This document shows, one piece after another, positions 23,493 to 32,169 of a stretch of DNA of 37,951 nucleotides. The translations under genes were made by a program, and so were the position numbers. The notes below the pieces were generated by a model. It did not search any database and had not been told where the DNA came from. It worked only from the letters and a program-made list of their open reading frames with translations. Numbering within the stretch: the first letter of the stretch is position 1; each line of letters opens with the position of its first letter. Source of the DNA: Clostridiales bacterium (GTDB taxonomy: Bacteria; Bacillota; Clostridia; Oscillospirales; Acutalibacteraceae); NCBI GenBank assembly GCA_022800315.1, contig JAAWQC010000023.1, positions 1 to 37,951 on the forward strand, written 5' to 3'.

Positions 23493-25028
23493 ATGAAAAA
23501 CGTATTGGAAATGCTGGAGCGTTCCGCCCGCACCTACGGCGACAAGATCGCCTTTACCGATGAGCGCGGCGGCGTTGCCTATTCCGATTTTCTGACCCGC
23601 TGCCACCGGGTGGGCAGCCGACTGATCCGTCTGAACGCGCGCCGCTGTCCCGTCGCGGTGCTGATGGAAAAAAGCGTGGACGCCCTTGCCGCCTTTTTCG
23701 GCGTGGTGTACAGCGGTAATTTTTATGTGGTCATCGACTCCCAAATGCCCGACGACCGTATACGGGCTATCTTCGGCACCCTGTCCCCCCTCGCCGTGGT
23801 GGCCGACCGGGACAATCTCGAAAAAGCGGGTCGGGTGTTCCCCGACGGGCCGGTCGTCCCCTATGATGAGGCGGCGGTCTATCCGCTGGACGGAACAGGG
23901 CTTACGGAGATTCGCCGGGACAGCATCGACACCGATCCCCTGTATGCCCTGTTCACCTCCGGTTCCACCGGGACGCCCAAAGGGGCGGTCCTGTGCCACC
24001 GCAATGTGCTCGCCTATATCGAATGGGTCATTGAAACCTTCGGTTTTGACGAACAGACCCGGTTCGGCAATCAGACCCCCTTCTATTTCAGCATGTCGGT
24101 GCTGGACATCTATGCGACACTGTGGAGCGGGGGCACACTGCATATCCTGCCAAAATCCCTTTTCACCTTCCCCGTCCCGCTGCTGGAATATCTGAACAGC
24201 CATGAGGTCAACACCCTGTACTGGGTGCCCTCCGCCCTGAGCATCGTCGCCAATTGGAAGGCGCTGGACGTCCTGCCGGTTCCCACCTTGAAAACCGTTC
24301 TCTTCGCCGGAGAGGTCATGCCGGTCAGGCAGCTCAATTACTGGCGGGACAAGCTCCCCGACGCTCGGTTCGCCAACCTGTACGGCCCGACCGAAGTGAC
24401 CGACATCTGTGCCTGTTACGTGGTGGACCGCCCTTTCTCAGACGACGAATCACTGCCTATCGGATACCCGTGCAACAATTGCGGCATCCTCCTGCTGCGC
24501 CCGGATGGTACCCCCGCGCCTCCCGGCGAAGAGGGGGAAATCTGTGTCCGGGGTTCCTTCCTGGCGATGGGATATTATGGGGAGCCGGCCAAAACGGCGG
24601 AAGCCTTTGTACAGAATCCCCTCAATCCCCGCTATCCCGAACGGATTTACCGCACCGGCGACCTGGCGAAGGTAAACGAGCGGGGCGAGCTGGTCTATCT
24701 CTCCCGCAAGGATTTCCAGATCAAGCACAGGGGCTACCGCATCGAGCTGGGTGAAATCGAGGCGGCCGCCGCCTCGCTGGAGGGGATGGAAACCAGCGTG
24801 TGCGTGTACGACGACGAAAAAAGCCGGATAGTCCTGATCTATCAGGGCCGTTCGCTGGATGACAAAACCGTCCGGGAGTCCCTGAAGCGAAAGCTTCCCG
24901 CGTATATGTGCCCCGATCGCCTGATCCGTGTGGAACAGATGCCGCACAACCGCAACGGCAAGATCGACCGGGCGTATCTGAAAAACAACTACACCGCTCT
25001 CAATAAAAAACAGGAGGACGTTGTTTGA
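23493..25028 (+). CDS. DltA-like adenylating ligase with altered amino-acid pocket
   Basis: This 511-residue adenylate-forming enzyme activates a carboxylic acid with ATP and loads it onto a carrier protein. The core motifs are intact: YALFTSGSTGTPKGAV (151-166), NLYGPTEVT (295-303), YRTGDLA (386-392), RGYRIELGEIE (413-423) and NGKIDR with catalytic Lys490. The match to DltA is nearly collinear. However, where DltA has the amino-group-binding Asp197 (PFSFDLSV) this protein has Ser200 (PFYFSMSV), and where DltA has Cys269 (FCGEV) it has Ala272 (FAGEV). D-alanine is therefore doubtful, and a substrate without an alpha-amino group is plausible. The ATG at 23493 is preferred over an in-frame TTG nine codons upstream. 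It is the first of four co-directional genes (ligase, carrier, MBOAT, SGNH). Function in surface-polymer acylation is inferred from this set. Confidence 0.88.
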   Translation: MKNVLEMLERSARTYGDKIAFTDERGGVAYSDFLTRCHRVGSRLIRLNARRCPVAVLMEKSVDALAAFFGVVYSGNFYVVIDSQMPDDRIRAIFGTLSPLAVVADRDNLEKAGRVFPDGPVVPYDEAAVYPLDGTGLTEIRRDSIDTDPLYALFTSGSTGTPKGAVLCHRNVLAYIEWVIETFGFDEQTRFGNQTPFYFSMSVLDIYATLWSGGTLHILPKSLFTFPVPLLEYLNSHEVNTLYWVPSALSIVANWKALDVLPVPTLKTVLFAGEVMPVRQLNYWRDKLPDARFANLYGPTEVTDICACYVVDRPFSDDESLPIGYPCNNCGILLLRPDGTPAPPGEEGEICVRGSFLAMGYYGEPAKTAEAFVQNPLNPRYPERIYRTGDLAKVNERGELVYLSRKDFQIKHRGYRIELGEIEAAAASLEGMETSVCVYDDEKSRIVLIYQGRSLDDKTVRESLKRKLPAYMCPDRLIRVEQMPHNRNGKIDRAYLKNNYTALNKKQEDVV

Positions 25029-25056
25029 AAGGATGATAAACATCATTCAAACGGGA

Positions 25057-25134
25057 GTTTTGTCCGGATCACCCGAGGAGCAGGCGGCAGGCCTTACAGC
25101 GCGGCGACACTCTGCCCTGTAAAACGGACAAAAC
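25057..25134 (+). repeat. Long-range inverted repeat between ligase and carrier genes
   Basis: GTTTTGTCCG (25057-25066) is a perfect inverted copy of CGGACAAAAC (25125-25134), enclosing 58 bases that themselves hold GC-rich short repeats. It fills most of the unusually long 139-base gap between two genes of one operon, so the mRNA may fold here. Confidence 0.6.
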
Positions 25135-25167
25135 GGCCCAACCTCTTCGAAAGGATGGACTATTTAC

Positions 25168-25398
25168 ATGGAACAGCTGTTGGAAATACTGGAGGACATC
25201 GATCCCACAGTGGATTACCGCACCGAAACCGATCTGGTCGGGGACGGCATCCTCAACTCCCTCTCCATCATGACCCTGGTGGTGGAGATTCGGGACGCCT
25301 TCGACGTGGACATCACGCCCCAGGATATCCTGCCTGAAAATTTCCGGTCGGCACAGGCGATTTACGCCCTGATCCAGCGCCGCCAGTCGGAGGAGTAG
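25168..25398 (+). CDS. Acyl/peptidyl carrier protein, DltC-like
   Basis: This 76-residue acidic four-helix carrier protein probably accepts the activated acid from the preceding ligase on a phosphopantetheine arm. The attachment site is Ser36 or nearby in GDGILNSLSIMTLV, where the usual Asp-Ser-Leu is Asn-Ser-Leu. The remainder, EIRDAFDVDITPQDILPENF, is typical of such carriers. AAAGGA lies 12 bases before the ATG. It is separated from the ligase by a 139-base structured gap and from the MBOAT by 9 bases. Confidence 0.92.
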   Translation: MEQLLEILEDIDPTVDYRTETDLVGDGILNSLSIMTLVVEIRDAFDVDITPQDILPENFRSAQAIYALIQRRQSEE

Positions 25399-25407
25399 GA
25401 CCACTCC

Positions 25408-26997
25408 ATGAATTATACGACTTACAGTTACCTGCTGCTGTTTTTGGGCGGTACTTTTTTGCTGTACACCCTGGTTCCCCAAAAGCAAAAATGGATAATT
25501 TTGCTGGCCGCCAGCCTGTTTTTTTACGTGGTGTCCAGCGGTCCCCTGATCGTTTTTCTGCTGGGCACCACCCTGTCCATCTATCTGTCGGCCCTCTGGC
25601 TGGACAAACTGGCCGCGGTGCAGTCCCTCGTGAAAAAGGGCGCACCGAAGGAGGATCGGGATACGCTCAAGCGCCATATCCTTTGGCAAAAGCGGGCGGT
25701 GCTCCTGCTGCTCCTGCTGTTCAACTTCGGCCTGCTCCTGTTCATGAAGTACTTCGGCTTCTTCTGCCATAACGTCAACTGGCTGTTTGCCTTCGTCGGC
25801 CTGGATTTTGAGCTTCCCCTGGTAAAGATGGTGCTGCCGCTGGGCATTTCCTTTTACACCCTGCAGGCGGTAGGCTATGTGGTGGACGTCTATCGGGGCA
25901 AATTTCCGGCGGAGCGAAATTTCGCCCGTATCACCCTGTTTTTAAGTTTTTTTCCGCAAATCGTGGAGGGGCCCATCGGCCGGTACGACGAGCTGGCGCC
26001 CCAGCTATACGAAGGTCACACCTTTGACTACGAACGCTTCACCGGTTCCCTTCAGCTTATTTTGTGGGGTCTGTTCAAAAAGGTGGTGATCGCCGATCGG
26101 GCCAACGCCCTGGTCAGCGCGGTATTCGACCATTACGAACAATACGCCGGACTGCTGATCGCCCTGGCCGTGCTGGCGTACACCCTTCAGTTATACGCAG
26201 AATTCTCCGGCTGTATGGATATCGTCACCGGAAGCGCCCGTCTGTTCGGCGTAGGGCTGTCCCCCAACTTCCGCCGCCCTTTCTTTTCCCGCAGTGTCAC
26301 CGAATTCTGGCGGCGCTGGCACATCACGCTGGGCGCCTGGCTGCGGGATTATGTCTTTTATCCCCTGTCTCTCTCTAAGCCTTTCGGCAGGCTGAGCAAA
26401 GCCGCCCGCAAACACCTGAGCAAACACCTGGCAGCCTCCCTGCCGGCCATCGCCGCGCTGTTTTTTGTCTGGTTCGCCAACGGCGTCTGGCACGGCGCGG
26501 CATGGAAATACATCGCCTACGGCCTGTACTATTACGTGATCATTGCGCTGGGAATGCTGTGCGAGCCGCTGTTCGCCAAGGGCATCGGCCTGCTGCACCT
26601 CCGCCGTGAATCGGCAGGCTACCGCCTGTTTCAGATGCTGCGCACCTTTCTGCTGGTCAACCTGGGCATGCTGCTCTTCCGCGCCAAGAGCCTGTCCGCG
26701 GCCGTCGCCATGTTCGGCTCCCTCTTCTCCTCCGCCGGCCCGTCCCTTATCCAAAATGGCGTGCTGAACACGCCGGGAATACGCCTAGCCGATTTTTACG
26801 TGCTGTTGGCTGGCGCCGCGATATTGCTGATTGTGGGAATCCTGCAGGAGCGTGGAATCGGCGTACGCGCCCTGATCGCCCGTCAGCCGCTGGTGATACG
26901 ATGGGCCGTTTACCTCGCCGCTGTTTTTGTGGTGGTCATTTTCGGCGCCTATGGTATGGGATACCAGCGGGTCGCCTTCATCTACGCTGGATTTTAG
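25408..26997 (+). CDS. MBOAT-family O-acyltransferase, DltB-like, with C-terminal FxYxxF motif
   Basis: This 529-residue polytopic protein of the DltB/AlgI group moves acyl groups from a cytoplasmic carrier to the outside. The family His residues lie in WRRWHITLGAW (His305) and WFANGVWHGAAWK (His362). Also visible are PLGISFYTLQAVGYVVDVYRG (about 144-164, in parts PLGISFY and VGYVVDVYRG), FFPQIVEGPIGRYDEL and QLYAEFSGCMDI. Its last six residues are FIYAGF, matching the FxYxxF ending of DltX, the small peptide whose Tyr carries the acyl group in Dlt systems. No separate DltX gene is present, so the motif seems fused here. It lies nine bases after the carrier gene and 14 bases before the SGNH gene. 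Confidence 0.94.
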   Translation: MNYTTYSYLLLFLGGTFLLYTLVPQKQKWIILLAASLFFYVVSSGPLIVFLLGTTLSIYLSALWLDKLAAVQSLVKKGAPKEDRDTLKRHILWQKRAVLLLLLLFNFGLLLFMKYFGFFCHNVNWLFAFVGLDFELPLVKMVLPLGISFYTLQAVGYVVDVYRGKFPAERNFARITLFLSFFPQIVEGPIGRYDELAPQLYEGHTFDYERFTGSLQLILWGLFKKVVIADRANALVSAVFDHYEQYAGLLIALAVLAYTLQLYAEFSGCMDIVTGSARLFGVGLSPNFRRPFFSRSVTEFWRRWHITLGAWLRDYVFYPLSLSKPFGRLSKAARKHLSKHLAASLPAIAALFFVWFANGVWHGAAWKYIAYGLYYYVIIALGMLCEPLFAKGIGLLHLRRESAGYRLFQMLRTFLLVNLGMLLFRAKSLSAAVAMFGSLFSSAGPSLIQNGVLNTPGIRLADFYVLLAGAAILLIVGILQERGIGVRALIARQPLVIRWAVYLAAVFVVVIFGAYGMGYQRVAFIYAGF

Positions 26998-27011
26998 GAG
27001 GAATGGGAACG

Positions 27012-28007
27012 ATGAGGATACGTATACCGGGCCGTACCACCCTGTTCCGTCTCTCCAAAGCTGTCGCTTTTACGGCAGTCTTTTTGATTCTGCTTCATTT
27101 ACTCTCCCCCCTGCTTGCCCCCAAATCCAACGGCCCCGACCAGGGGATGCTTACCTATATCCGTGGGCGCAGCGCGCTGGCCGAACCGACGGATACCCTG
27201 GACATTCTCTCCATCGGCAACAGCAATCTGTACGCCAGCTTTTCACCGATGGATTTGTGGAAATCCCACGGGTATGCCGCCTATAACGTGGGAGAACCGA
27301 TGGTCGATATCTACCATACCGCCACACTGCTGTCCGATATACTGGAGAAGCAGCATCCCCGGCTGTTGATCATCGAGGCGGATGTCCTGTTCCAGCGCAG
27401 CCAGGATACCGAATACGACGCCGCCATCGCCGCCGCAGTGGATGAGGCATTTCCCGCCGTCCAATTCCATAATCGGTGGAAAAGCCTGGGGCGAAGTGAT
27501 TTCACCCAGAAGCCGCGAAATAACTGGAAAAGCCGAAAAAAGGGCTATCTCCTGCTCAAAGGAACCGAGGCGTATATCCCTTCCTCCTCGTCCTATACGG
27601 TGAAGGAATCCATTCATCCCCTGATCGCTGCCTGTGCCGACCGTATCCTTTCCCAATGCCGTGAACGGGATATCCAGGTACTGATTACAGCGGCCCCCTG
27701 TAAAGCTTGGAATGCTTCCCGTCATCAGGCGGTGCAGCACTACGCGGATAAACGGGATATTCCTTTTCTCGACCTGGCGCAAAACAGCGATGCCTACGGC
27801 TTCAGCTGGGATACCGACTCCTCCGACGGCGGTTTCCACCTGAATCATCGGGGGGCACAGAAACTGACCGCCTATCTGGGTGGGTACCTGGAGGATCACT
27901 ATACCCTGCCCGACCATCGGGGCGAGGCGGCTTACGCCTCCTGGGACACCGATTATCAGGCATATCAGAAGGACAGCGACGCATTTTACGCCGCTGACGC
28001 CAGCTGA
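27012..28007 (+). CDS. Membrane-anchored SGNH/GDSL-type protein, DltD-like acyltransferase candidate
   Basis: The 331-residue product has a basic N terminus, one membrane helix (about residues 15-36) and an extracytoplasmic domain. SIGNSNLYASFSPMDLW contains the likely nucleophile Ser71, and SDGGFHLNHRGAQ near the C terminus has the Asp272/His276 pair of the SGNH fold. The layout resembles DltD, PatB and AlgJ/X, which finish transfer of acyl groups to surface polymers. The start at 27012 has AGGAGG ten bases upstream; earlier in-frame starts lie inside the MBOAT gene. It is the last gene of the operon, followed by a strong terminator. Overall identity to DltD looks low, so the acceptor polymer is unknown. 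Confidence 0.85.
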   Translation: MRIRIPGRTTLFRLSKAVAFTAVFLILLHLLSPLLAPKSNGPDQGMLTYIRGRSALAEPTDTLDILSIGNSNLYASFSPMDLWKSHGYAAYNVGEPMVDIYHTATLLSDILEKQHPRLLIIEADVLFQRSQDTEYDAAIAAAVDEAFPAVQFHNRWKSLGRSDFTQKPRNNWKSRKKGYLLLKGTEAYIPSSSSYTVKESIHPLIAACADRILSQCRERDIQVLITAAPCKAWNASRHQAVQHYADKRDIPFLDLAQNSDAYGFSWDTDSSDGGFHLNHRGAQKLTAYLGGYLEDHYTLPDHRGEAAYASWDTDYQAYQKDSDAFYAADAS

Positions 28008-28023
28008 CAAACCGACATCAGAC

Positions 28024-28062
28024 AAAAAAACAGGCCCGCCGTATCGGCGGGCCTGCTTTTTA
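28024..28062. terminator. Bidirectional terminator between the Dlt-like operon and the phosphomutase
   Basis: CAGGCCCGCC (28031-28040) pairs with GGCGGGCCTG (28046-28055), with AAAAAAA on the left and TTTTT on the right. It serves the plus-strand operon ending at 28007 and the minus-strand phosphohexomutase ending at 28077. Confidence 0.92.
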
Positions 28063-28076
28063 AAGCAAAATCTCTT

Positions 28077-29489
28077 CTACACCTTCAGGAAATCCTTCAT
28101 GATGTCGCAGGTGGCTTCGGCGGTGACACGCTCGGGCATCTCACAGAAGATGCGCAGCAGCGGTTCGGTACCTGAGAAGCGGGCGATAATCCAGCCGTCG
28201 TTTTTGAAGTACACCTTGCAGCCGTCGAGATAGGATACCTTATCCACCTCGTAGGGGAAATCGGGCAGTTTCTTGTCCTCCATCAGTAGCTTCATAATCT
28301 CCTGCTTGCGCTTCTGAGTGAAGCGGTAATCCCGCTCCGCCATGAACAGCTGGCCGTATTCGCCGATGATGCTGTCGTAGATTTCCGACAGCTTCTTGCC
28401 CGTGACCGCCAGCATCTCCACCAGCAGTGAAGCGGCGTAAATGCCGTCCTTGCCCTGGATATGACCGCGAACGGTCAGGCCGCCGGATGACTCGCCGCCG
28501 ATGACCGCGTTGGTCTCCAGCATCTTGGAGGAGACGTATTTGAAGCCCACCGGCACCTCGTAGCACTGCTCGCCGAAGGCGCGTGCCACCTTGTCCAGCA
28601 GGTGGGTGGTGGCGATGTTGCGCACCGCCGGGCCGTGCCAACCCTTGAACTTAATCAGATAGTAGTACAGGATGACCAGTATCTGGTTGGGATGGACGAA
28701 GTTGCCCTTGTCGTCGATGATACCCAGCCGGTCGGCGTCGCCGTCGGTGGCGATGCCGATGTCGCAGCCGTGCTCCATCACATAGTTTTTCAGGGAACCC
28801 AGCGTTTCCACGTTGGGGGCCGGCAGCCGGCCGCCGAAGAGGGTATCGTGACGTTCGTGTATGACATCCACATCACATCGAGCAGTGAGCAGAATGGTCT
28901 GCAAAGAGGTCTTGGACACGCCGTACATGGGATCGAGGACGATCTTCAGGCTGCGGCTGCGGATGGCGTCCATATTGATGCCCCGGATGATGGAATCGAG
29001 GTAGGCGTTCTGCGGGTTGACCGTCTCCACCAGACCGGTGCGCAGCGCCTCTTCGTAAGGCACTGTCTTCACATCCTCCGGCTTCAGCGCAGCGATGTAC
29101 TTCTCGATATCGGCGGTTACCGTTTCGTCCGCGTCCCGGCCGCCTTTGACAAACACCTTGACGCCGTTGTAAATCGCCGGGTTATGGCTGGCGGTCACGG
29201 CCATGCCGTAGCACATGTCGTAGTATTTCACCGTGAACATGATCAGAGGGGTGGGCGCGTCCCGGTCCACCAGCTTGCAGGGAATTCCCTCGCCAGCCAT
29301 GACCTCACATACCCACTGGGACGCCTGCAGCGACAGGAAGCGGCGGTCGTATCCCACCACGAAACCGGCGCTGTCCACACCTTCATCCTTCATTTTCCGC
29401 GCCAGCGCGGTGGTCAGCAGCTGCACATTGGCCTTGGTAAAATCGTCACCGATAATGGCGCGCCAGCCGCCCGTACCAAATTTTATCAT
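28077..29489 (-). CDS. Alpha-D-phosphohexomutase (phosphoglucomutase/phosphomannomutase type)
   Basis: The 470-residue enzyme interconverts hexose-1- and hexose-6-phosphates. All four family sites are visible: TASHNPAIYNG with the phosphoserine (about residue 100), the metal loop DGDADRLG (about 238-245), the sugar loop GGESSGG (about 325-331) and the phosphate loop RFSGTEPLLRI near the C terminus. Start: MIKFGTGGWRAIIG, chosen because AAAGGA lies 11 bases upstream; an ATG four codons earlier is too close to that site. It follows the GH94 phosphorylase by about 117 bases on the same strand, so it probably converts the released glucose-1-phosphate to glucose-6-phosphate. Confidence 0.95.
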   Translation of the reverse strand: MIKFGTGGWRAIIGDDFTKANVQLLTTALARKMKDEGVDSAGFVVGYDRRFLSLQASQWVCEVMAGEGIPCKLVDRDAPTPLIMFTVKYYDMCYGMAVTASHNPAIYNGVKVFVKGGRDADETVTADIEKYIAALKPEDVKTVPYEEALRTGLVETVNPQNAYLDSIIRGINMDAIRSRSLKIVLDPMYGVSKTSLQTILLTARCDVDVIHERHDTLFGGRLPAPNVETLGSLKNYVMEHGCDIGIATDGDADRLGIIDDKGNFVHPNQILVILYYYLIKFKGWHGPAVRNIATTHLLDKVARAFGEQCYEVPVGFKYVSSKMLETNAVIGGESSGGLTVRGHIQGKDGIYAASLLVEMLAVTGKKLSEIYDSIIGEYGQLFMAERDYRFTQKRKQEIMKLLMEDKKLPDFPYEVDKVSYLDGCKVYFKNDGWIIARFSGTEPLLRIFCEMPERVTAEATCDIMKDFLKV

Positions 29490-29606
29490 CGTTTCGATCA
29501 TCCTTTCGCTGGGAGCATCCGCCAGGGCAAAGGGCTTCCCTCCTGCCCGGCGGGTCTCCGACTCTTCCCTGTCGCTGGCCGCCGGGTTGTTCCGGCGGCA
29601 CCGTTT

Positions 29607-32000
29607 TTACATCGTCACCACCACGTCGCACACCGAACCGGCGGACTGCAGCGGGATACAGTTGCTCTCCGTCTCGTGGCCGTTCACCGTCAGGGAGCGC
29701 ACCCCCTTCTGCCTTCCGTCGGGATTGAGCACCGTGATGCGGTATTCCGCGCCGCGCCACTTGCGCACGGCGGTGAAGCCCTTCCAGTCGGAGGGGATAC
29801 ACGGATCCACCGTCAGGCAGTCGAAACCGGGACGGATGCCCAGCAGATATCGGGTGGCGGCGAAGTAGGCCCATCCGCCCGAACCGGTCATGAAGGGATG
29901 GCGCGCACGCCCGTGGGAGGTATGGTCGCGGCCCATAATGAACTGGCAGTAGGAATATGGCTCCGCCTCCCGGATCTCGATCATGTCATTCTGATTCTCA
30001 GGCAGCAGGGCGTCGTAGAACTTCATGGCGCGGTCGCCGCGGCCCAGCTTGGCCTCGGCCACCCAGGCCCAGGGGTTGGGATGGCTGAAAACGGCACCGT
30101 TTTCCTTGACGCCGGGGTACACGCGGGTAACAAAACCGATCTCGTCGTCCGGCACGGTGAAGGAGGGGGCGTTGAGCATCAGACCGTAGGGGGTGTACAG
30201 GTACTCGTCCACGCTGTCCATGGCGCTCTTCCCCTTTTCGTCGTCCGCCACGCCGGAGATGACCGCCCAGGTATTGGATTCCATGTGTACCTTGCCCTCT
30301 TTGTCCTGCTGGGTACCGATTTTGCGGCCCGAAGCGGTGATGCCGCGGACGTACCATTTGCCGTCCCACAGCTCGGCATCGCAGGCGGCGCGGACCTTAT
30401 CGGCCATCGCCTCGTACTTTTTCACGTCGCCGTCCCTGCCCAGCCGGCGGGCTACCTCCAGGAAATTCTGGATGGCCCAGTAATGGAGGAAGGACACCAT
30501 GGCGCTTTCGCCGCCGCCCAGGTTCAGGCAGTCGTTCCAGTCGGCGCGCAGGCCCTTGCAGATGCCGGTGGCACCCACCTGCTCGGCGGAGAAGTCCAGG
30601 ATGCGGGTCATGTGCTCGTACACGGTGCCCTCGCCGCCGTCGGCGTAGGTCACCATCTCGTCCAGCAGAGACATCTCGCCGGTTTCCTTGATATACTCCA
30701 CGATGGAGGGTACCAGCCACAGGGCGTCGTCGGAGCAGACGTTTTTCAGATCGCCGCCGATGATATCCTTCACGTTCACTTCCGGCACCACCGTCGGGGA
30801 CTTGAAGGGCTTGACCTCTTCCTTATCCGGGTCGAACCACTCGGGCTGGAACAGGTGCAGGCCGTAACCTGCTTGGGTCTCGCCGCGGAGCAGCTCGATA
30901 ATGCGCTGCCGGCATTTTTCGGGATTGGAATGGGGGACCGTCATGGCGTCCTGCGCCGTGTCGCGGTAGCCCAGGCCGGTGCGCCCGCCTACCTCGATGA
31001 AGGAGGCGAACCGGGAGAACAGAATATTGACCTCGCTCTGGTACAGGTTCCAAATGTTCAGGGACGTGTTCATGTTGGCGCTGGGCGTGTTCACCTGCAG
31101 TCGGGACATTTTGTCGTCCCAGTAGGCGGCCAGATCGGCGAAGCACCGGTCCACATAGGCGTGGTCGCTGTACTTGGCGCGGGCCTCGGCGCCCTTGTCG
31201 GCCCTGCCCTGACCCATCATGAAGATCAGGCGCACCTCCTCGCCGGGGGCGAGGGTGAGGCATTTCTGCAGGGCGGCGCAGTGGTTGCCCGTTTTTTCAA
31301 AGCTGCCGGACAGCCTGCCGTTCATCACACCCACCGGATTGCTCTCGTCGTGGTACACGCCGATAAAGCTGTCCCGCAGGGCGTCGAAGCCGTCGGGGCG
31401 GAAGCTGGCGGTGAAGAACTGATAACCGAACTCCTCATAGAACAGGTCGTACAGGATCATGCCGTCCTCATAGGAGGAACCAGAGCAGTAGTTGGACATC
31501 TGGAAGTTCTGGTTATCAAATTCGATGTGGTGATAGGACCATTCCACATAGGAATAGGCGCTGATGCGGCGGGTACGGTCGGAGTCGTTTTTGATGCGCA
31601 CATCCCACAGCTCCACCGGGTCATTCAGCGGTATAAACACCGTCTGTTCGGCGGTGAGGCCGCCGTAATTGCACTGATACCGGCTGTAGGACAAGCCGTG
31701 ACGGCAGGTATAATGCTCCAGGGGCTTGGCGACAGGCTGCCACGAAACCGACCAGAAATCGCCGGTTTCGTCGTCCCGCAGGTACATATAGTGGCCGGGA
31801 CGGTCCAGCGGCACCCCGTTGGGGCGGAAGCGGGTGATGCGGTGGTATTCGGGGGATTTATAGAAGGCGTAGCCCCCCGCCGTCTGGTTGAGCACCGCGC
31901 ACATATCATTGACCCCGATATAGTTGGTCCACGAGGCGGGAGTGTCCACCCGGTCGATGACGTATTCGCGTTTTGCGTCGTCGAAATGTCCGTATTGCAT
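29607..32000 (-). CDS. GH94 glycoside phosphorylase, cellobiose-phosphorylase-like
   Basis: This 797-residue cytoplasmic enzyme cleaves a beta-glucosidic disaccharide with phosphate to give glucose-1-phosphate. The N terminus MQYGHFDDAKREYVI and NQTAGGYAFYKSPEYHRITR are characteristic of cellobiose phosphorylases. The catalytic Asp lies in ADWNDCLNLGGGES, and the length fits (about 800). Related GH94 members act on laminaribiose, chitobiose or cellodextrin, so cellobiose is the likely but not certain substrate. The ATG at 32000 is preferred over an upstream GTG that overlaps the purine-rich AAAGGA. A candidate extended -10 promoter lies at 32109-32117, about 110 bases upstream. It forms a functional pair with the downstream phosphohexomutase. 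Confidence 0.95.
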   Translation of the reverse strand: MQYGHFDDAKREYVIDRVDTPASWTNYIGVNDMCAVLNQTAGGYAFYKSPEYHRITRFRPNGVPLDRPGHYMYLRDDETGDFWSVSWQPVAKPLEHYTCRHGLSYSRYQCNYGGLTAEQTVFIPLNDPVELWDVRIKNDSDRTRRISAYSYVEWSYHHIEFDNQNFQMSNYCSGSSYEDGMILYDLFYEEFGYQFFTASFRPDGFDALRDSFIGVYHDESNPVGVMNGRLSGSFEKTGNHCAALQKCLTLAPGEEVRLIFMMGQGRADKGAEARAKYSDHAYVDRCFADLAAYWDDKMSRLQVNTPSANMNTSLNIWNLYQSEVNILFSRFASFIEVGGRTGLGYRDTAQDAMTVPHSNPEKCRQRIIELLRGETQAGYGLHLFQPEWFDPDKEEVKPFKSPTVVPEVNVKDIIGGDLKNVCSDDALWLVPSIVEYIKETGEMSLLDEMVTYADGGEGTVYEHMTRILDFSAEQVGATGICKGLRADWNDCLNLGGGESAMVSFLHYWAIQNFLEVARRLGRDGDVKKYEAMADKVRAACDAELWDGKWYVRGITASGRKIGTQQDKEGKVHMESNTWAVISGVADDEKGKSAMDSVDEYLYTPYGLMLNAPSFTVPDDEIGFVTRVYPGVKENGAVFSHPNPWAWVAEAKLGRGDRAMKFYDALLPENQNDMIEIREAEPYSYCQFIMGRDHTSHGRARHPFMTGSGGWAYFAATRYLLGIRPGFDCLTVDPCIPSDWKGFTAVRKWRGAEYRITVLNPDGRQKGVRSLTVNGHETESNCIPLQSAGSVCDVVVTM

Positions 32001-32108
32001 GAATGTGTTCGTCCTTTCCACTGTATACTGCCTGTTAGTATGGCTCCATGGGAGAAAAACTTGCGGCGGAGGACGGCGAACTCGTCTCCTCCCGACCGTA
32101 TGCTCCCT

Positions 32109-32117
32109 ATTATATCA
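32109..32117 (-). promoter_or_regulatory. Extended -10 promoter candidate for the GH94 gene
   Basis: On the minus strand TGATATAAT, a perfect extended -10. The -35 region (CTTTCA at 17 bases) is weak. Predicted leader about 100 bases. Confidence 0.55.
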
Positions 32118-32169
32118 GATTTCCAATAAAGTGAAAGAGGGGAATGATAAATTTTTAACCGGAATTGTG

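Noticed and set aside
23493-28007. Straight annotation as a D-alanyl-lipoteichoic acid dlt operon
   Set aside because: The ligase lacks the amino-binding Asp and the pocket Cys of DltA, the last protein is only distantly like DltD, and there is no separate dltX.
28602-32129. Plus-strand open frame of 1175 codons
   Set aside because: It runs antisense through the phosphohexomutase and GH94 genes, both of which have complete catalytic motifs. The frame is open because of high GC at third positions, and its translation shows no family pattern.
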